Positions 21,867-29,339 of a stretch of DNA of 33,699 bases are shown one piece after another. Position 1 is the first letter of the stretch. Each line of letters starts with the position of its first letter. The stretch comes from an uncultured Neomegalonema sp. Its GTDB lineage: Bacteria > Pseudomonadota > Alphaproteobacteria > Rhodobacterales > Rhodobacteraceae. Where the stretch lies: assembly GCA_937928005.1 (NCBI GenBank), contig CALFVD010000095.1, positions 1 through 33,699 on the forward strand. The letters run 5' to 3'. The position numbers and the translations under genes were made by a program. The notes below the pieces were generated by a model, which was not told the origin of the DNA, did not search any database, and saw only the letters and a list, made by a program, of their open reading frames with translations.

Positions 21867-22343
21867 TCAAGCGAAGACATCGGCATCGACAGGGCCACGC
21901 AAAGGATCGGGGCCAAAACGGTTCGGGCCTTCAGTACCGCGCAGAAAGCCAAGCTCAACCAGATACCAGATCGAGATAACCACACCGACGGCAGCGCCGA
22001 CCATCGCCAGCGTTGGATTGCCGGTGGCGGCAAGACCAAACTGCGCAACATAAGGCAGGAGGAGGAAAAACAGCAACCACCAGCCGGACTTGTTACGGTC
22101 ATGCAGGCGACGCACCTGTATCGCAATCGACATGAACATGGCCACGAGCAATACAATGCCAAAGATGATTATTAAGATGGCATCCATTACGCTCAAACCC
22201 GAACCTGCACTTACCCGGCTGGGGCCGCCCAGCAATAAAGCCGGCACCATGAAGGCCAGAAACATAACCACGTAGATCACCAGATGGCGTAGCCAGTAGG
22301 GTTTGCGGTTCAGGCGACCGGAGAATCGGAAGTAATCTTGCAT
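21867..22343 (-). CDS. DUF805-family membrane protein
   Basis: The protein has 158 residues from the ATG at 22343 (an AGGGAT-type ribosome site precedes it; the frame opens at 22361). The family start YFRFSGRLNRKPYWLRHLVIYV leads into helix 1. Helix 2 is AILIIIFGIVLLVAMFMSIAIQ, followed by the diagnostic RRLHDRNKSGWWLLFFLLLP and a last helix pair. DUF805 proteins are small inner-membrane proteins of unknown function. The odd feature is its place: it splits TerS and TerL, which are adjacent in known GTA clusters. The C-terminal tail ends in a Pro/Gly-rich region. Confidence 0.88.
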   Translation of the reverse strand: MQDYFRFSGRLNRKPYWLRHLVIYVVMFLAFMVPALLLGGPSRVSAGSGLSVMDAILIIIFGIVLLVAMFMSIAIQVRRLHDRNKSGWWLLFFLLLPYVAQFGLAATGNPTLAMVGAAVGVVISIWYLVELGFLRGTEGPNRFGPDPLRGPVDADVFA

Positions 22344-22419
22344 CGGTATTATCCCTATCATTACGTGCCGCCTGCGACCCTATAGCGGCAAACGAGCATT
22401 ACCCGTTCCGCCCATTAGA

Positions 22420-22908
22420 TCAAGGCGGCGGCACCGCATCGAGCCTTGCCAGGCGCGCGAGGATGTCTTTGCGGGCGGCTTCTAGATCGAGGGCGGGGAA
22501 ATCCGTAACCGCCGTTTGGGTACTCGCCGTTTGGGGCTTTCGCGCATCGAGCAAAGCGATGAGCGCGCGGCGATGGGCGCGGATGAGGGGCGCGCGCTGG
22601 GTAGCGGCGGCCACGGCCTCGGTTTCAGGGTCACGCAGGTTACGCAGGTTACGCAGGTTACGCAAAGACTCGCGTAGTTCGGTGGTGAGATCGACGTAAA
22701 GCAGGCGGGCGATGGTGGCTGGCTCATCGGCGAGGGAACCGCGCGGAGGCCAGTTTTTCTTGGTGGCGCGGCCCAGAAGCGTACGGTGATTGATGCCATG
22801 ACGCGCCGCGATGACTTTCGGCATATCGAGGCTCGATAGCCAATCATCATGGATACGCCGCCATTTTGCTTCCGGGATCCGCACTATAGATTTGCGCGGT
22901 TTGGTCAT
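22420..22908 (-). CDS. Terminase small subunit-like protein (GTA g1-like)
   Basis: The protein has 162 residues. The N-terminal ~50 residues (WRRIHDDWLSSLDMPKVIAARHGINHRTLLGRATKKNW) form an HTH of the terminase small-subunit kind that binds DNA and hands it to TerL. The remainder is alpha-helical, with LTTELRESLRNLRNLRNLRD and a C-terminal LEAARKDILARLARLD coil suited to oligomerisation. Identity is by fold and context: it lies upstream of the large terminase on the same strand. A 9-base unit is tandemly repeated three times (22633-22659), giving the LRN triplets. A generic HTH regulator is the alternative. It is slightly longer than the ~100-130 residues common for g1. Confidence 0.65.
   Translation of the reverse strand: MTKPRKSIVRIPEAKWRRIHDDWLSSLDMPKVIAARHGINHRTLLGRATKKNWPPRGSLADEPATIARLLYVDLTTELRESLRNLRNLRNLRDPETEAVAAATQRAPLIRAHRRALIALLDARKPQTASTQTAVTDFPALDLEAARKDILARLARLDAVPPP
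22633..22659. repeat. Three tandem 9-bp units inside the TerS-like gene
   Basis: ACGCAGGTT is repeated exactly three times, followed by a partial unit. In frame it adds Leu-Arg-Asn triplets to a helix. Unit loss or gain keeps the frame, so copy number could vary between strains. Confidence 0.9.
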
Positions 22909-23149
22909 ATGGTCTTCCGTGTGAAACTATTATGAAATTCAACCTTCGATCAATCACCGAACATTCATTGAGCTATGGCACTATTACGGATATACACAGG
23001 ACAACTTTGGTTCGGCATTAAATCGTTGGTTGACAGATTTACGCTGTATACGAATAAAGATCGTCTGACTATTTTCTGCGAGGGGCGTCGCAGAATTTGA
23101 TGCTGGTAAATTGATGGACCTGCGCGCCCCACGGAGTGAACGGTTCGGC
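22909..23149. other. Divergent intergenic region, TerS-like gene and kinase
   Basis: About 240 bases between the leftward TerS-like gene and the rightward kinase. It is AT-richer than its flanks and should hold both promoters. I see no copy of the palindromic motif found at portal and terminase, and no repeat copy. No ORF is supported. Confidence 0.5.
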
Positions 23150-24991
23150 ATGTCGAAACGCTATCTATCCCTCAAAAGCGCGGTAACGCTGGCTTTTCTG
23201 GCTGTAGCCGCCGTGCCGGTCTGGCTCGCATGGGAATGGCCGCAGGGAATTGCAATCCAGCAAGAACGCGAACGCGCGAAAGAAACGCTGCGCGTTTATA
23301 CCAATGCCGTTGCAATGGCGCTGGAGCGTTATAACGCCGACGTGGTGGCGGCGTTCGATATTCTCGCCGATGAACTTCAGGCGGCTGGTCCCGTACGGCA
23401 TAAGGGTTTGGAGGGGACGTTAAAGACCTTCGGATTCAATCATATTTGCAATTTCGAGGTCATGACCGGGTCTTTGCTGGGCGGGATGCGCCGCGAAGGC
23501 AAACCTTGCCCGAAAATTGTACCCAGCGAACGGTTTGAGATAATTCGCTCGATTTCGGTCGAGGGTCAGATCCGGTACAGTAGCGTAATGATCAGCCCCG
23601 CCGGACAACCCATGATTTTGATGGTACGGCGCAGCGGAACGATGATTGCGGTAGGATCGCTCGATACCACCTATTTTCGTGACTTAGCCAAAACGATCAG
23701 TTTTGGGGGAAATGGCCATGCCGCCATCCTCGATCATATGGGTAGGGTGCTGGCACATCCCAAATCTGCTTGGGTAAATCCACCGCATGACATGGCAAAA
23801 TATGACATTGATGTGGTGTTACAACTCCTGAAAGGCGAAAGCGGGCATGGTGAATTCACATCACCTGCCAAGGGCGACATGATGTACACGGCCTACCGCT
23901 CGGTACAGGGGCCGGGATGGGGCATCCTTGTTAATCAGCCCGCAGCGGAAATCGAACAGGCCGTTGATAAAATCAAGGGCAGCACGTTCAAGGTGCTGAT
24001 GATTGCGTTAGGGATTGCCGCATTACTGGCGGCTCTGCTGGCGCATGTATTGCTCGATCCGATCAAGCGTATCAGAATGGCCGCAGAACGGCTAGGCAAC
24101 GGCAATGGTGATGCGCTGATCCCAGCCAAGGGGCTTGCATCACGCCTGACAGAGATCAACGATCTACGCGCCGCTTTCAATGCGATGGTACTGCGCATTC
24201 GCAAATCTCAACGCACGGAAATCGCCTCCCGCAAGGAAGCGCAGGAAGCAAACCGGATCAAAAGCCGGTTCCTCGCCAATATGAGCCATGAGCTGCGCAC
24301 GCCCCTCAATGCGATTATCGGGTTCGCCGATGTGTGCAAACGACGGCTGAAAGGGCCGGAACACGAGCGGGATCGGGAATACGCAGGCTACATCCACGAT
24401 TCAGGGCATCACCTCTTGTCGATCATCAACGATCTACTGGATTTGTCACGGATTGAGGCCGGGGCGCGCAAGCTAGAAGAACGCGATGTCGATATCGGCT
24501 CGACGATCAAGGAAGCCTGCGCAATGCTGGGTACAATGGCGGAAGACAAGGGCATCAAAGTGGTGCTGCGCGGTGTCGAAGACGACTTGATGTTGTGGGC
24601 GGACCCTCGCGCCATCAAACAGATTATATTGAATCTGGCAACGAACGCCGTGCGCTATACGCAGGAAGGCGGGCGGGTCGTCATCGGATGCGAGCGGGCC
24701 GAGACGGGCGCCATCACATTGTTCATCGAGGATAACGGGCCGGGAATCGAACCCGAAGAGCTGGAGAAAATCCGCACGCCCTTTACACGCGGCCATTCGC
24801 AGGAAATTGCTGCAGTACCGGGGACCGGATTGGGATTGTCGATTGTTGAAGCCTTGGCCGATTTGCATGGCGCAAGGTTGGACCTGACAAGCGAGCAAGA
24901 CAAGGGAACGCGCGCGCGGGTCGTCTTTCCGCCGAACCGGTCACTGCTGATGCTGGACGATGACGCGATGGCGGGAACGGCGGCGGAGTAG
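23150..24991 (+). CDS. Sensor histidine kinase with periplasmic Cache-like domain
   Basis: The protein has 613 residues from the ATG at 23150 (the frame opens at 23111; GGAG is ~14 bases from the chosen ATG, so the start is not certain). TM1 lies at about 10-28. An extracytoplasmic dCache-like region spans ~30-275 (with FGGNGHAAILDHMGRVLAHP and YTAYRSVQGPGWGILVNQP). TM2 is near 285-305 (VLMIALGIAALLAALLAHVLL), followed by HAMP. HisKA has the phosphoacceptor His at about residue 380 in MSHELRTPLNAIIGFA. The ATPase has N box LNLATNAVRYT, G1 EDNGPGIEP and G2 GTGLGLSIVEA. There is no receiver domain and no adjacent response regulator, so it is an orphan kinase that probably responds to a small ligand. 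Confidence 0.92.
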   Translation: MSKRYLSLKSAVTLAFLAVAAVPVWLAWEWPQGIAIQQERERAKETLRVYTNAVAMALERYNADVVAAFDILADELQAAGPVRHKGLEGTLKTFGFNHICNFEVMTGSLLGGMRREGKPCPKIVPSERFEIIRSISVEGQIRYSSVMISPAGQPMILMVRRSGTMIAVGSLDTTYFRDLAKTISFGGNGHAAILDHMGRVLAHPKSAWVNPPHDMAKYDIDVVLQLLKGESGHGEFTSPAKGDMMYTAYRSVQGPGWGILVNQPAAEIEQAVDKIKGSTFKVLMIALGIAALLAALLAHVLLDPIKRIRMAAERLGNGNGDALIPAKGLASRLTEINDLRAAFNAMVLRIRKSQRTEIASRKEAQEANRIKSRFLANMSHELRTPLNAIIGFADVCKRRLKGPEHERDREYAGYIHDSGHHLLSIINDLLDLSRIEAGARKLEERDVDIGSTIKEACAMLGTMAEDKGIKVVLRGVEDDLMLWADPRAIKQIILNLATNAVRYTQEGGRVVIGCERAETGAITLFIEDNGPGIEPEELEKIRTPFTRGHSQEIAAVPGTGLGLSIVEALADLHGARLDLTSEQDKGTRARVVFPPNRSLLMLDDDAMAGTAAE

Positions 24992-25151
24992 CCTTTGAAC
25001 GTCAATGACGGACGTGGCCCATTCAGGCCAGACAGGTCATCCTTATGGTGGAACGCGATAAGGGCCACAAGTATAGCAAAACCCTATTATACTTTCGCCG
25101 AACTCTCTCTATATATTCACCTGTTATGGGGGATAATTTAGAGACTTTGCT

Positions 25152-25823
25152 ATGAAAAAACCAATCGCCGAGTTTATCGGCACGTTCACTCTCGTTTTTT
25201 GGGGATGCGGGAGTGTTATCTTTATGGGGCAGGAAATCGGGATGCTGGGCATCTCGTTTGCCTTCGGTTTCGCTGTAATAGCGATGGCGTACAGTATGGG
25301 GCATATTTCCGGGGCGCATCTTAATCCGGCAGTCAGCATTGGCGCACTTGTGGCTGGCCAATTGACCATAGCGGACTGTGTTCGCTACGTCATCGCACAG
25401 GTAGCAGGGGGCATTGCGGCATCGCTCATCCTTTATATCATCGTCCAAGGTAAAGCCGGTGGTTACGATATCGCAGAGAACGGTTTTGCAGCGAATGGCT
25501 GGAGTGACTATTCGTGGTCCTCGGCGTTCGCTTTTGAGTTAGTCGCGACCTTTTTATTCGTAATGGTCATTCTCGTCGCCACTCAGGATGGGGTGACGAC
25601 CGGCGAAGAGGGTATTGTGATCGGCCTCGCATTGGTCGTCATTCATCTTGCCGGGATCACAGTTTCAGGCGCATCGGTAAATCCAGCACGATCCATCGGC
25701 CCAGCACTATTTTCTGGTGCGGAGGCGATGAGTCAGCTTTGGCTTTATCTCATCGCACCAACCCTCGGTGGTTTAGCCGCAGGATTATTGCATAAATCTG
25801 GAATTACTTCAGCAGTAGAGTGA
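25152..25823 (+). CDS. aqpZ: Aquaporin Z-type water channel
   Basis: The protein has 223 residues, the usual AqpZ length. Both NPA half-helix motifs are present: SGAHLNPAVS at about residue 62 and SGASVNPARS at about residue 175. The N-terminal AEFIGTFTLVFWGCGSV is the classical first helix, and six transmembrane helices can be traced. The narrow selectivity filter of water-specific aquaporins appears consistent (HIS in helix 2 and 5 regions, Arg after the second NPA), so water rather than glycerol is favoured. The protein sits in the inner membrane and balances osmotic water flow. It ends 5 bases from the convergent stop of the OmpA-domain gene. Confidence 0.93.
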   Translation: MKKPIAEFIGTFTLVFWGCGSVIFMGQEIGMLGISFAFGFAVIAMAYSMGHISGAHLNPAVSIGALVAGQLTIADCVRYVIAQVAGGIAASLILYIIVQGKAGGYDIAENGFAANGWSDYSWSSAFAFELVATFLFVMVILVATQDGVTTGEEGIVIGLALVVIHLAGITVSGASVNPARSIGPALFSGAEAMSQLWLYLIAPTLGGLAAGLLHKSGITSAVE

Positions 25824-25828
25824 TGTAA

Positions 25829-27592
25829 TCAGGGCTGCTCGCCCATAAAGCCTAGGCTGAATTCCACCCGCCGGTTGGGAGAGCCTGTGCCGTCATTCGG
25901 GCTGATCGACCATTCGGGGCCGATCCTGCCGAAGGCGATGAGACGGTCGGAGGGGATACCGCGTGCTTGGAGTTCAGCGGCGATGGCGTTGGCGCGAGCA
26001 TTGGCGACCTGAAGGTTGGTCGTGCGGGAACCTGTATTGTCGCTATAGCCGATAACGCGCAAGGGGCGGTCTGGTGCGGCAACCATCAGGGCGGCGAGGC
26101 GGTCGAGGTCTGCGCTGGCACGGTCAGGATCGCGCAACGCGCTTTCAATGGCGAAGAAAACGGCATGGGACGCCACGAAATCGGAGAGTTGGCGGGCCGG
26201 GTCACGCAGGGCAGCGAGGGCGGTGACGCCTTGCTCGGCGCGGGTATCGACGGTGGCGAGTGTATTATCGATTCTGGTAGCGGACGTATCGAGATATTCG
26301 AGGCGCTGTTCCATGGCCCCAAGGCGGGGCGCGGCAGCATCGGGGTCGCCAGTGGCGAGATCGAAGATCAGCGCGTAGGGCTGGGCGAGGTCGCGGGCGC
26401 GGGATTCGAGCGCAGAACGGTCGACGGCGGCAAAGGCGGCCCCGGCAACGGCGATAGTGCCTGCGCCGCGATCCGGGTCAACACTAAGCATCAGCGCACC
26501 GGGCGCAAAATTTGCGCGCAAGGCATCTTCGATCGTAGCGGCGCGGGACTGGATGCGATGACCGTCATAGAGACGCCAACCCACGGTTCCGATAATAGCG
26601 ATGGCAAGCAAGGCGGCGAGGCATAGGGCGGGGTTTGGGCCGCGCTTGCGTTGTGCGGCGCTGGCAACAGGTGTCTCGACCATGACGCGGTTGGCGAAAA
26701 GAGCCATTACTTCGTCATCAAGATTAGCATCGGCCCTATCATCGGTGAGGTTGGAGACGAAATCCAACACCTCGAAACAGGCATTGCCAAGGGCAGCACG
26801 GCGATCATCAGACAAGGCACCCGTGACTTCGATCACAACTGTATGGACGGCCCCGGCGCGAATAACGAGGTGGCGATCACCAATGGCAATGCTGCGCACG
26901 GCATGGTCGCCCTCGTTGAGGATCTGACCCGACATGCCGAGAACGCCTTGGAGGATTTCATCGGCGGTGCGGTCAGACAGGCCATCGCCCTCCTCCCGCT
27001 GTGGCCATGTAAAGGCGAGGCGGTCGGTAGCACGGTTGAAAAGATAGAGGCGTTCGATTTCAGAACGGCGCAGGTCGGCAATCAAGGCGTCATTGAGGGA
27101 AGCGCCGAAGGCTTTTGCGCCAATGGCCAGCTTCAGCCCCCGGAAACTGAAAAGCCGGTCAACGCGGTCGTTGATGCCGTTGGACACCTTATCCATCGCC
27201 TCAGCCACAGCCCCGGCGACAAGCGAGCCAACCATGGGCACAAGGGAGGCGACCATGGCGGGGCGGTCATTGGCGAGTTGATGCCGGATACCCTCGCCGA
27301 TAGCGGGGCCGAGGATTTCGCCGATACGGTCGCCGTCTTCGAGGGCGGCATGCTCAAAAGCCTGAGCGAGAATGGCGGCGGTGCGGCGGGCGCGGATTTC
27401 GGGATCAGATTCATCCTGTTCCATGCGCTCAATCCGCGCGCGCAGGGTGGCAAGGTCGTCCTGTTCTTCACTGACAAGGAGCGCGCGGACAGTGGCGAAA
27501 GCAGCCGCCGAATCCGCCTCGATTCGCTCCGATTCATCGCGCGCATTACGGCGCGAAACCTGTTCAGCAGAGAGGCGGACGGGATCAGGCAT
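25829..27592 (-). CDS. OmpA-domain envelope protein with N-terminal cytoplasmic region
   Basis: The protein has 587 residues. The N-terminal ~330 residues are soluble, with helical segments and a stretch around LFSFRGLKLAIGAKAFGASLNDAL. A single TM helix lies near residue 340 (ALCLAALLAIAIIGTVGW), followed by a periplasmic BON-like region (ATIEDALRANFAPGALMLSV) and a C-terminal OmpA peptidoglycan-binding domain (LRVIGYSDNTGSRTTNLQVANARANAIAAEL, then SPNRRVEFSLGF). The layout suits a peptidoglycan-anchored link between cytoplasm and wall, MotB-like in topology but without the plug; function is otherwise unknown. The ATG at 27592 overlaps the upstream gene by 8 bases, so the two are co-translated. 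Confidence 0.8.
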   Translation of the reverse strand: MPDPVRLSAEQVSRRNARDESERIEADSAAAFATVRALLVSEEQDDLATLRARIERMEQDESDPEIRARRTAAILAQAFEHAALEDGDRIGEILGPAIGEGIRHQLANDRPAMVASLVPMVGSLVAGAVAEAMDKVSNGINDRVDRLFSFRGLKLAIGAKAFGASLNDALIADLRRSEIERLYLFNRATDRLAFTWPQREEGDGLSDRTADEILQGVLGMSGQILNEGDHAVRSIAIGDRHLVIRAGAVHTVVIEVTGALSDDRRAALGNACFEVLDFVSNLTDDRADANLDDEVMALFANRVMVETPVASAAQRKRGPNPALCLAALLAIAIIGTVGWRLYDGHRIQSRAATIEDALRANFAPGALMLSVDPDRGAGTIAVAGAAFAAVDRSALESRARDLAQPYALIFDLATGDPDAAAPRLGAMEQRLEYLDTSATRIDNTLATVDTRAEQGVTALAALRDPARQLSDFVASHAVFFAIESALRDPDRASADLDRLAALMVAAPDRPLRVIGYSDNTGSRTTNLQVANARANAIAAELQARGIPSDRLIAFGRIGPEWSISPNDGTGSPNRRVEFSLGFMGEQP

Positions 27593-27941
27593 CGCGAGAC
27601 ATATCTTTGATGGCATCGCCAAGACGGGAGACCAGCTTGCGGCGCGAGGCAGTCTGCTCTCGATCCATCACCCGCATCTCATCGCGCAGGGCGGCAAAGC
27701 GGCGCTCGATCATATCGTCCATGGCGTCGAGGCGCTTGGCGGTCTCGTCCGCATAATCGGCATGGCGGTCATCGGCCTGATTGAGGCGATCCTCAAACAA
27801 ACGCTGGGCATCGCCGAACAACAATTCCTGCACATTTTGAAGGCGCTTACCAAGATCAGCAGGGGCCGTGACGGCGTCTTTTTGATCGGGGCGGCGCGGG
27901 TCGATGGCGACGACGGTCTTCTCGGTGGGGTTCGGGGACAT
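27585..27941 (-). CDS. Small coiled-coil protein upstream of the OmpA-domain gene
   Basis: The protein has 118 residues from the ATG at 27941 (GAAGG at good spacing; the frame opens at 27974). After a polar, disordered N-terminus, residues ~40-105 are charged heptads (LGKRLQNVQELLFGDAQRLFEDRLNQADDRHADYADETAKRL), predicted as coiled coil. No family is recognised. It overlaps the OmpA-domain gene by 8 bases (ATGCCTGA), so an interaction with that protein's cytoplasmic part is plausible. It is divergent from the PAS gene. Confidence 0.65.
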   Translation of the reverse strand: MSPNPTEKTVVAIDPRRPDQKDAVTAPADLGKRLQNVQELLFGDAQRLFEDRLNQADDRHADYADETAKRLDAMDDMIERRFAALRDEMRVMDREQTASRRKLVSRLGDAIKDMSRDA

Positions 27942-28054
27942 GGCTAACCTTCGGGTAAGAATTATCGTCAACAAGGGGTTTCGATAACCAGTTCCTGACA
28001 GTGAAAAGTTTTCAGACCGTTACCGGCGTGATTGAAAAAAGGCGAACGGCCACA

Positions 28055-28648
28055 ATGATTAAGAGTGATTTTGAAACCTTACACGCGCAGCGGATTGCCC
28101 GGGCCAGCGCGCTGATGCATCGGGTGGAAGGATTGCGCCAACGCGATGCCTTGCAAGGGTGGATCGACCTGGCAAAGGAAGGACCAGTAACGCGGCGAGA
28201 ATTGAAGCCGGAGTTTTATGGGCGCAGCCTACAATATGTCGATCTGGTCGAGGTAATCGACGGGGGCGAGGATTATCGCCACCTGATCGAAGGACGCGAA
28301 GTGATCCGGCGATTCGGACGGTCGGGCCGCTCGCGGTTTACGAAAATCTACGCAGCGGCGTATCTGGCGCGGATATGCATGTTCTATGAGGCGGTGCGCT
28401 TGTCGCGCACACCTAATATGCGGCTGTTTTCGGTTACGTCGCTGGCTGGGGAAAGCCTGAATTTTTCACAGCTTGCCCTGCCAATGACAGAGGAAGACGG
28501 GAGGGTGAGGTATATTGCGGCGGTATTTGATTTTCCCGACCCTATTACACGGATACCGACCGCCCCCTTGGGGATACATTCGGCATGGCGGCGACTGGAG
28601 CGCGGAACCGCGCGGGAGACGGTGATGGGAGATCGGCGTTGGCGGTGA
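28055..28648 (+). CDS. PAS_5-type domain protein
   Basis: The protein has 197 residues from the ATG at 28055 (the frame opens at 28001; ribosome sites are weak for both). The core (VTRRELKPEFYGRSLQYVDLVEVIDGGEDYRHLIEGREVIRRFGRSGRSRFTKIY) has the layout of PAS_5, a single-PAS family common in Rhodospirillales-type alphaproteobacteria, in which the loop ending in RRFGR-like residues follows the fourth strand. The C-terminal part (VRYIAAVFDFPDP) completes the PAS sheet. No effector domain is attached, so it may act as a free sensor or adaptor. A strong hairpin follows its stop. Confidence 0.75.
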   Translation: MIKSDFETLHAQRIARASALMHRVEGLRQRDALQGWIDLAKEGPVTRRELKPEFYGRSLQYVDLVEVIDGGEDYRHLIEGREVIRRFGRSGRSRFTKIYAAAYLARICMFYEAVRLSRTPNMRLFSVTSLAGESLNFSQLALPMTEEDGRVRYIAAVFDFPDPITRIPTAPLGIHSAWRRLERGTARETVMGDRRWR

Positions 28649-28674
28649 CGGGATAACGATAGAAGCAAGGAAAA

Positions 28675-28709
28675 CCTGTCCGCCGCGAGGGGGGCTGGCG
28701 GCGGACAGG
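28675..28709 (+). terminator. Strong hairpin after the PAS gene
   Basis: Perfect 12-bp stem CCTGTCCGCCGC / GCGGCGGACAGG with an 11-base loop, 26 bases after the stop. A short CTTCTTT follows at about 8 bases. It is a probable terminator. Bases 28710-28944 show no other gene I can support; TTGTTCCATATTAG near 28830 faintly resembles the portal motif but is not palindromic. Confidence 0.6.
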
Positions 28710-28944
28710 GGCGCGGCTTCTTTCCCTGCTCGACAGGTGGCCTGCGCATCTGGCTGTCCGCAACATCACGGAGCAGCGACATAACCAAGGGAAAGGGGGC
28801 TGCCTTCCTTGGGTATGTTCCTTATTTGTTCCATATTAGCGTGCGCACGTCAAGACCGTTTTCATCTTTCCTTGATATTTTTGATGGTCAGCGGAAGCGG
28901 CATGGGACTTGCTACCTCCATTGAAGACATTGATGCGAGGCACC

Positions 28945-29151
28945 ATGGAACCGAGGCTTCCCGATATTGCACGCGATGAAAGCGCACCCTTGATATTCGC
29001 CGCCGGTTTTTCGGTGCTGCTGCTGACCTTGATCTGTGTGTTTGCAGGGGTGATGCTGCTGCGACAACGGGCGAGGACGCAAGGTATTTATACCAAATAT
29101 GTGGCGCGCGGCGACCGACCTCTGCGCCGATGTGGCGCGCGGTCTTCCTGA
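28945..29151 (+). CDS. Small single-TM protein, unknown
   Basis: The protein has 68 residues from the ATG at 28945 with GAGG five bases upstream; the frame opens at 28909. A short acidic N-terminus (EPRLPDIARDES) precedes one strong helix (LIFAAGFSVLLLTLICVFAGVML) and a basic tail with many Arg and Gly. It is probably a small inner-membrane protein with its tail inside. No family is recognised. Its distance from the giant coiled-coil gene (190 bases) argues against a simple operon, although same-strand order allows one. Confidence 0.45.
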   Translation: MEPRLPDIARDESAPLIFAAGFSVLLLTLICVFAGVMLLRQRARTQGIYTKYVARGDRPLRRCGARSS

Positions 29152-29339
29152 TAAATTCTCCTAAAAATCACTCCCGTTGAGAGATTCTAGACGGCGTCTA
29201 TCGCTTCATCTGGATTGAACCATCAGAACAAATAGTGAATTTATCACGGCAAACCTTGCCGCACAAATTTGTACGGGCTAACGTCGCGCCGAGCGGCTTT
29301 TAGGCCGTGTTCAGGGATTCTGGCGGGAGCGGAGTGGCG

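Noticed and set aside
26651..27610. Long plus-strand ORF (319 codons) opposite the OmpA-domain gene
   Set aside because: Antisense shadow in GC-rich sequence; the minus strand has recognisable TM and OmpA domains.
28820..28850. TTGTTCCATATTAG as a fourth copy of the portal operator
   Set aside because: Shares only the TTCCATA core and lacks a palindromic partner.
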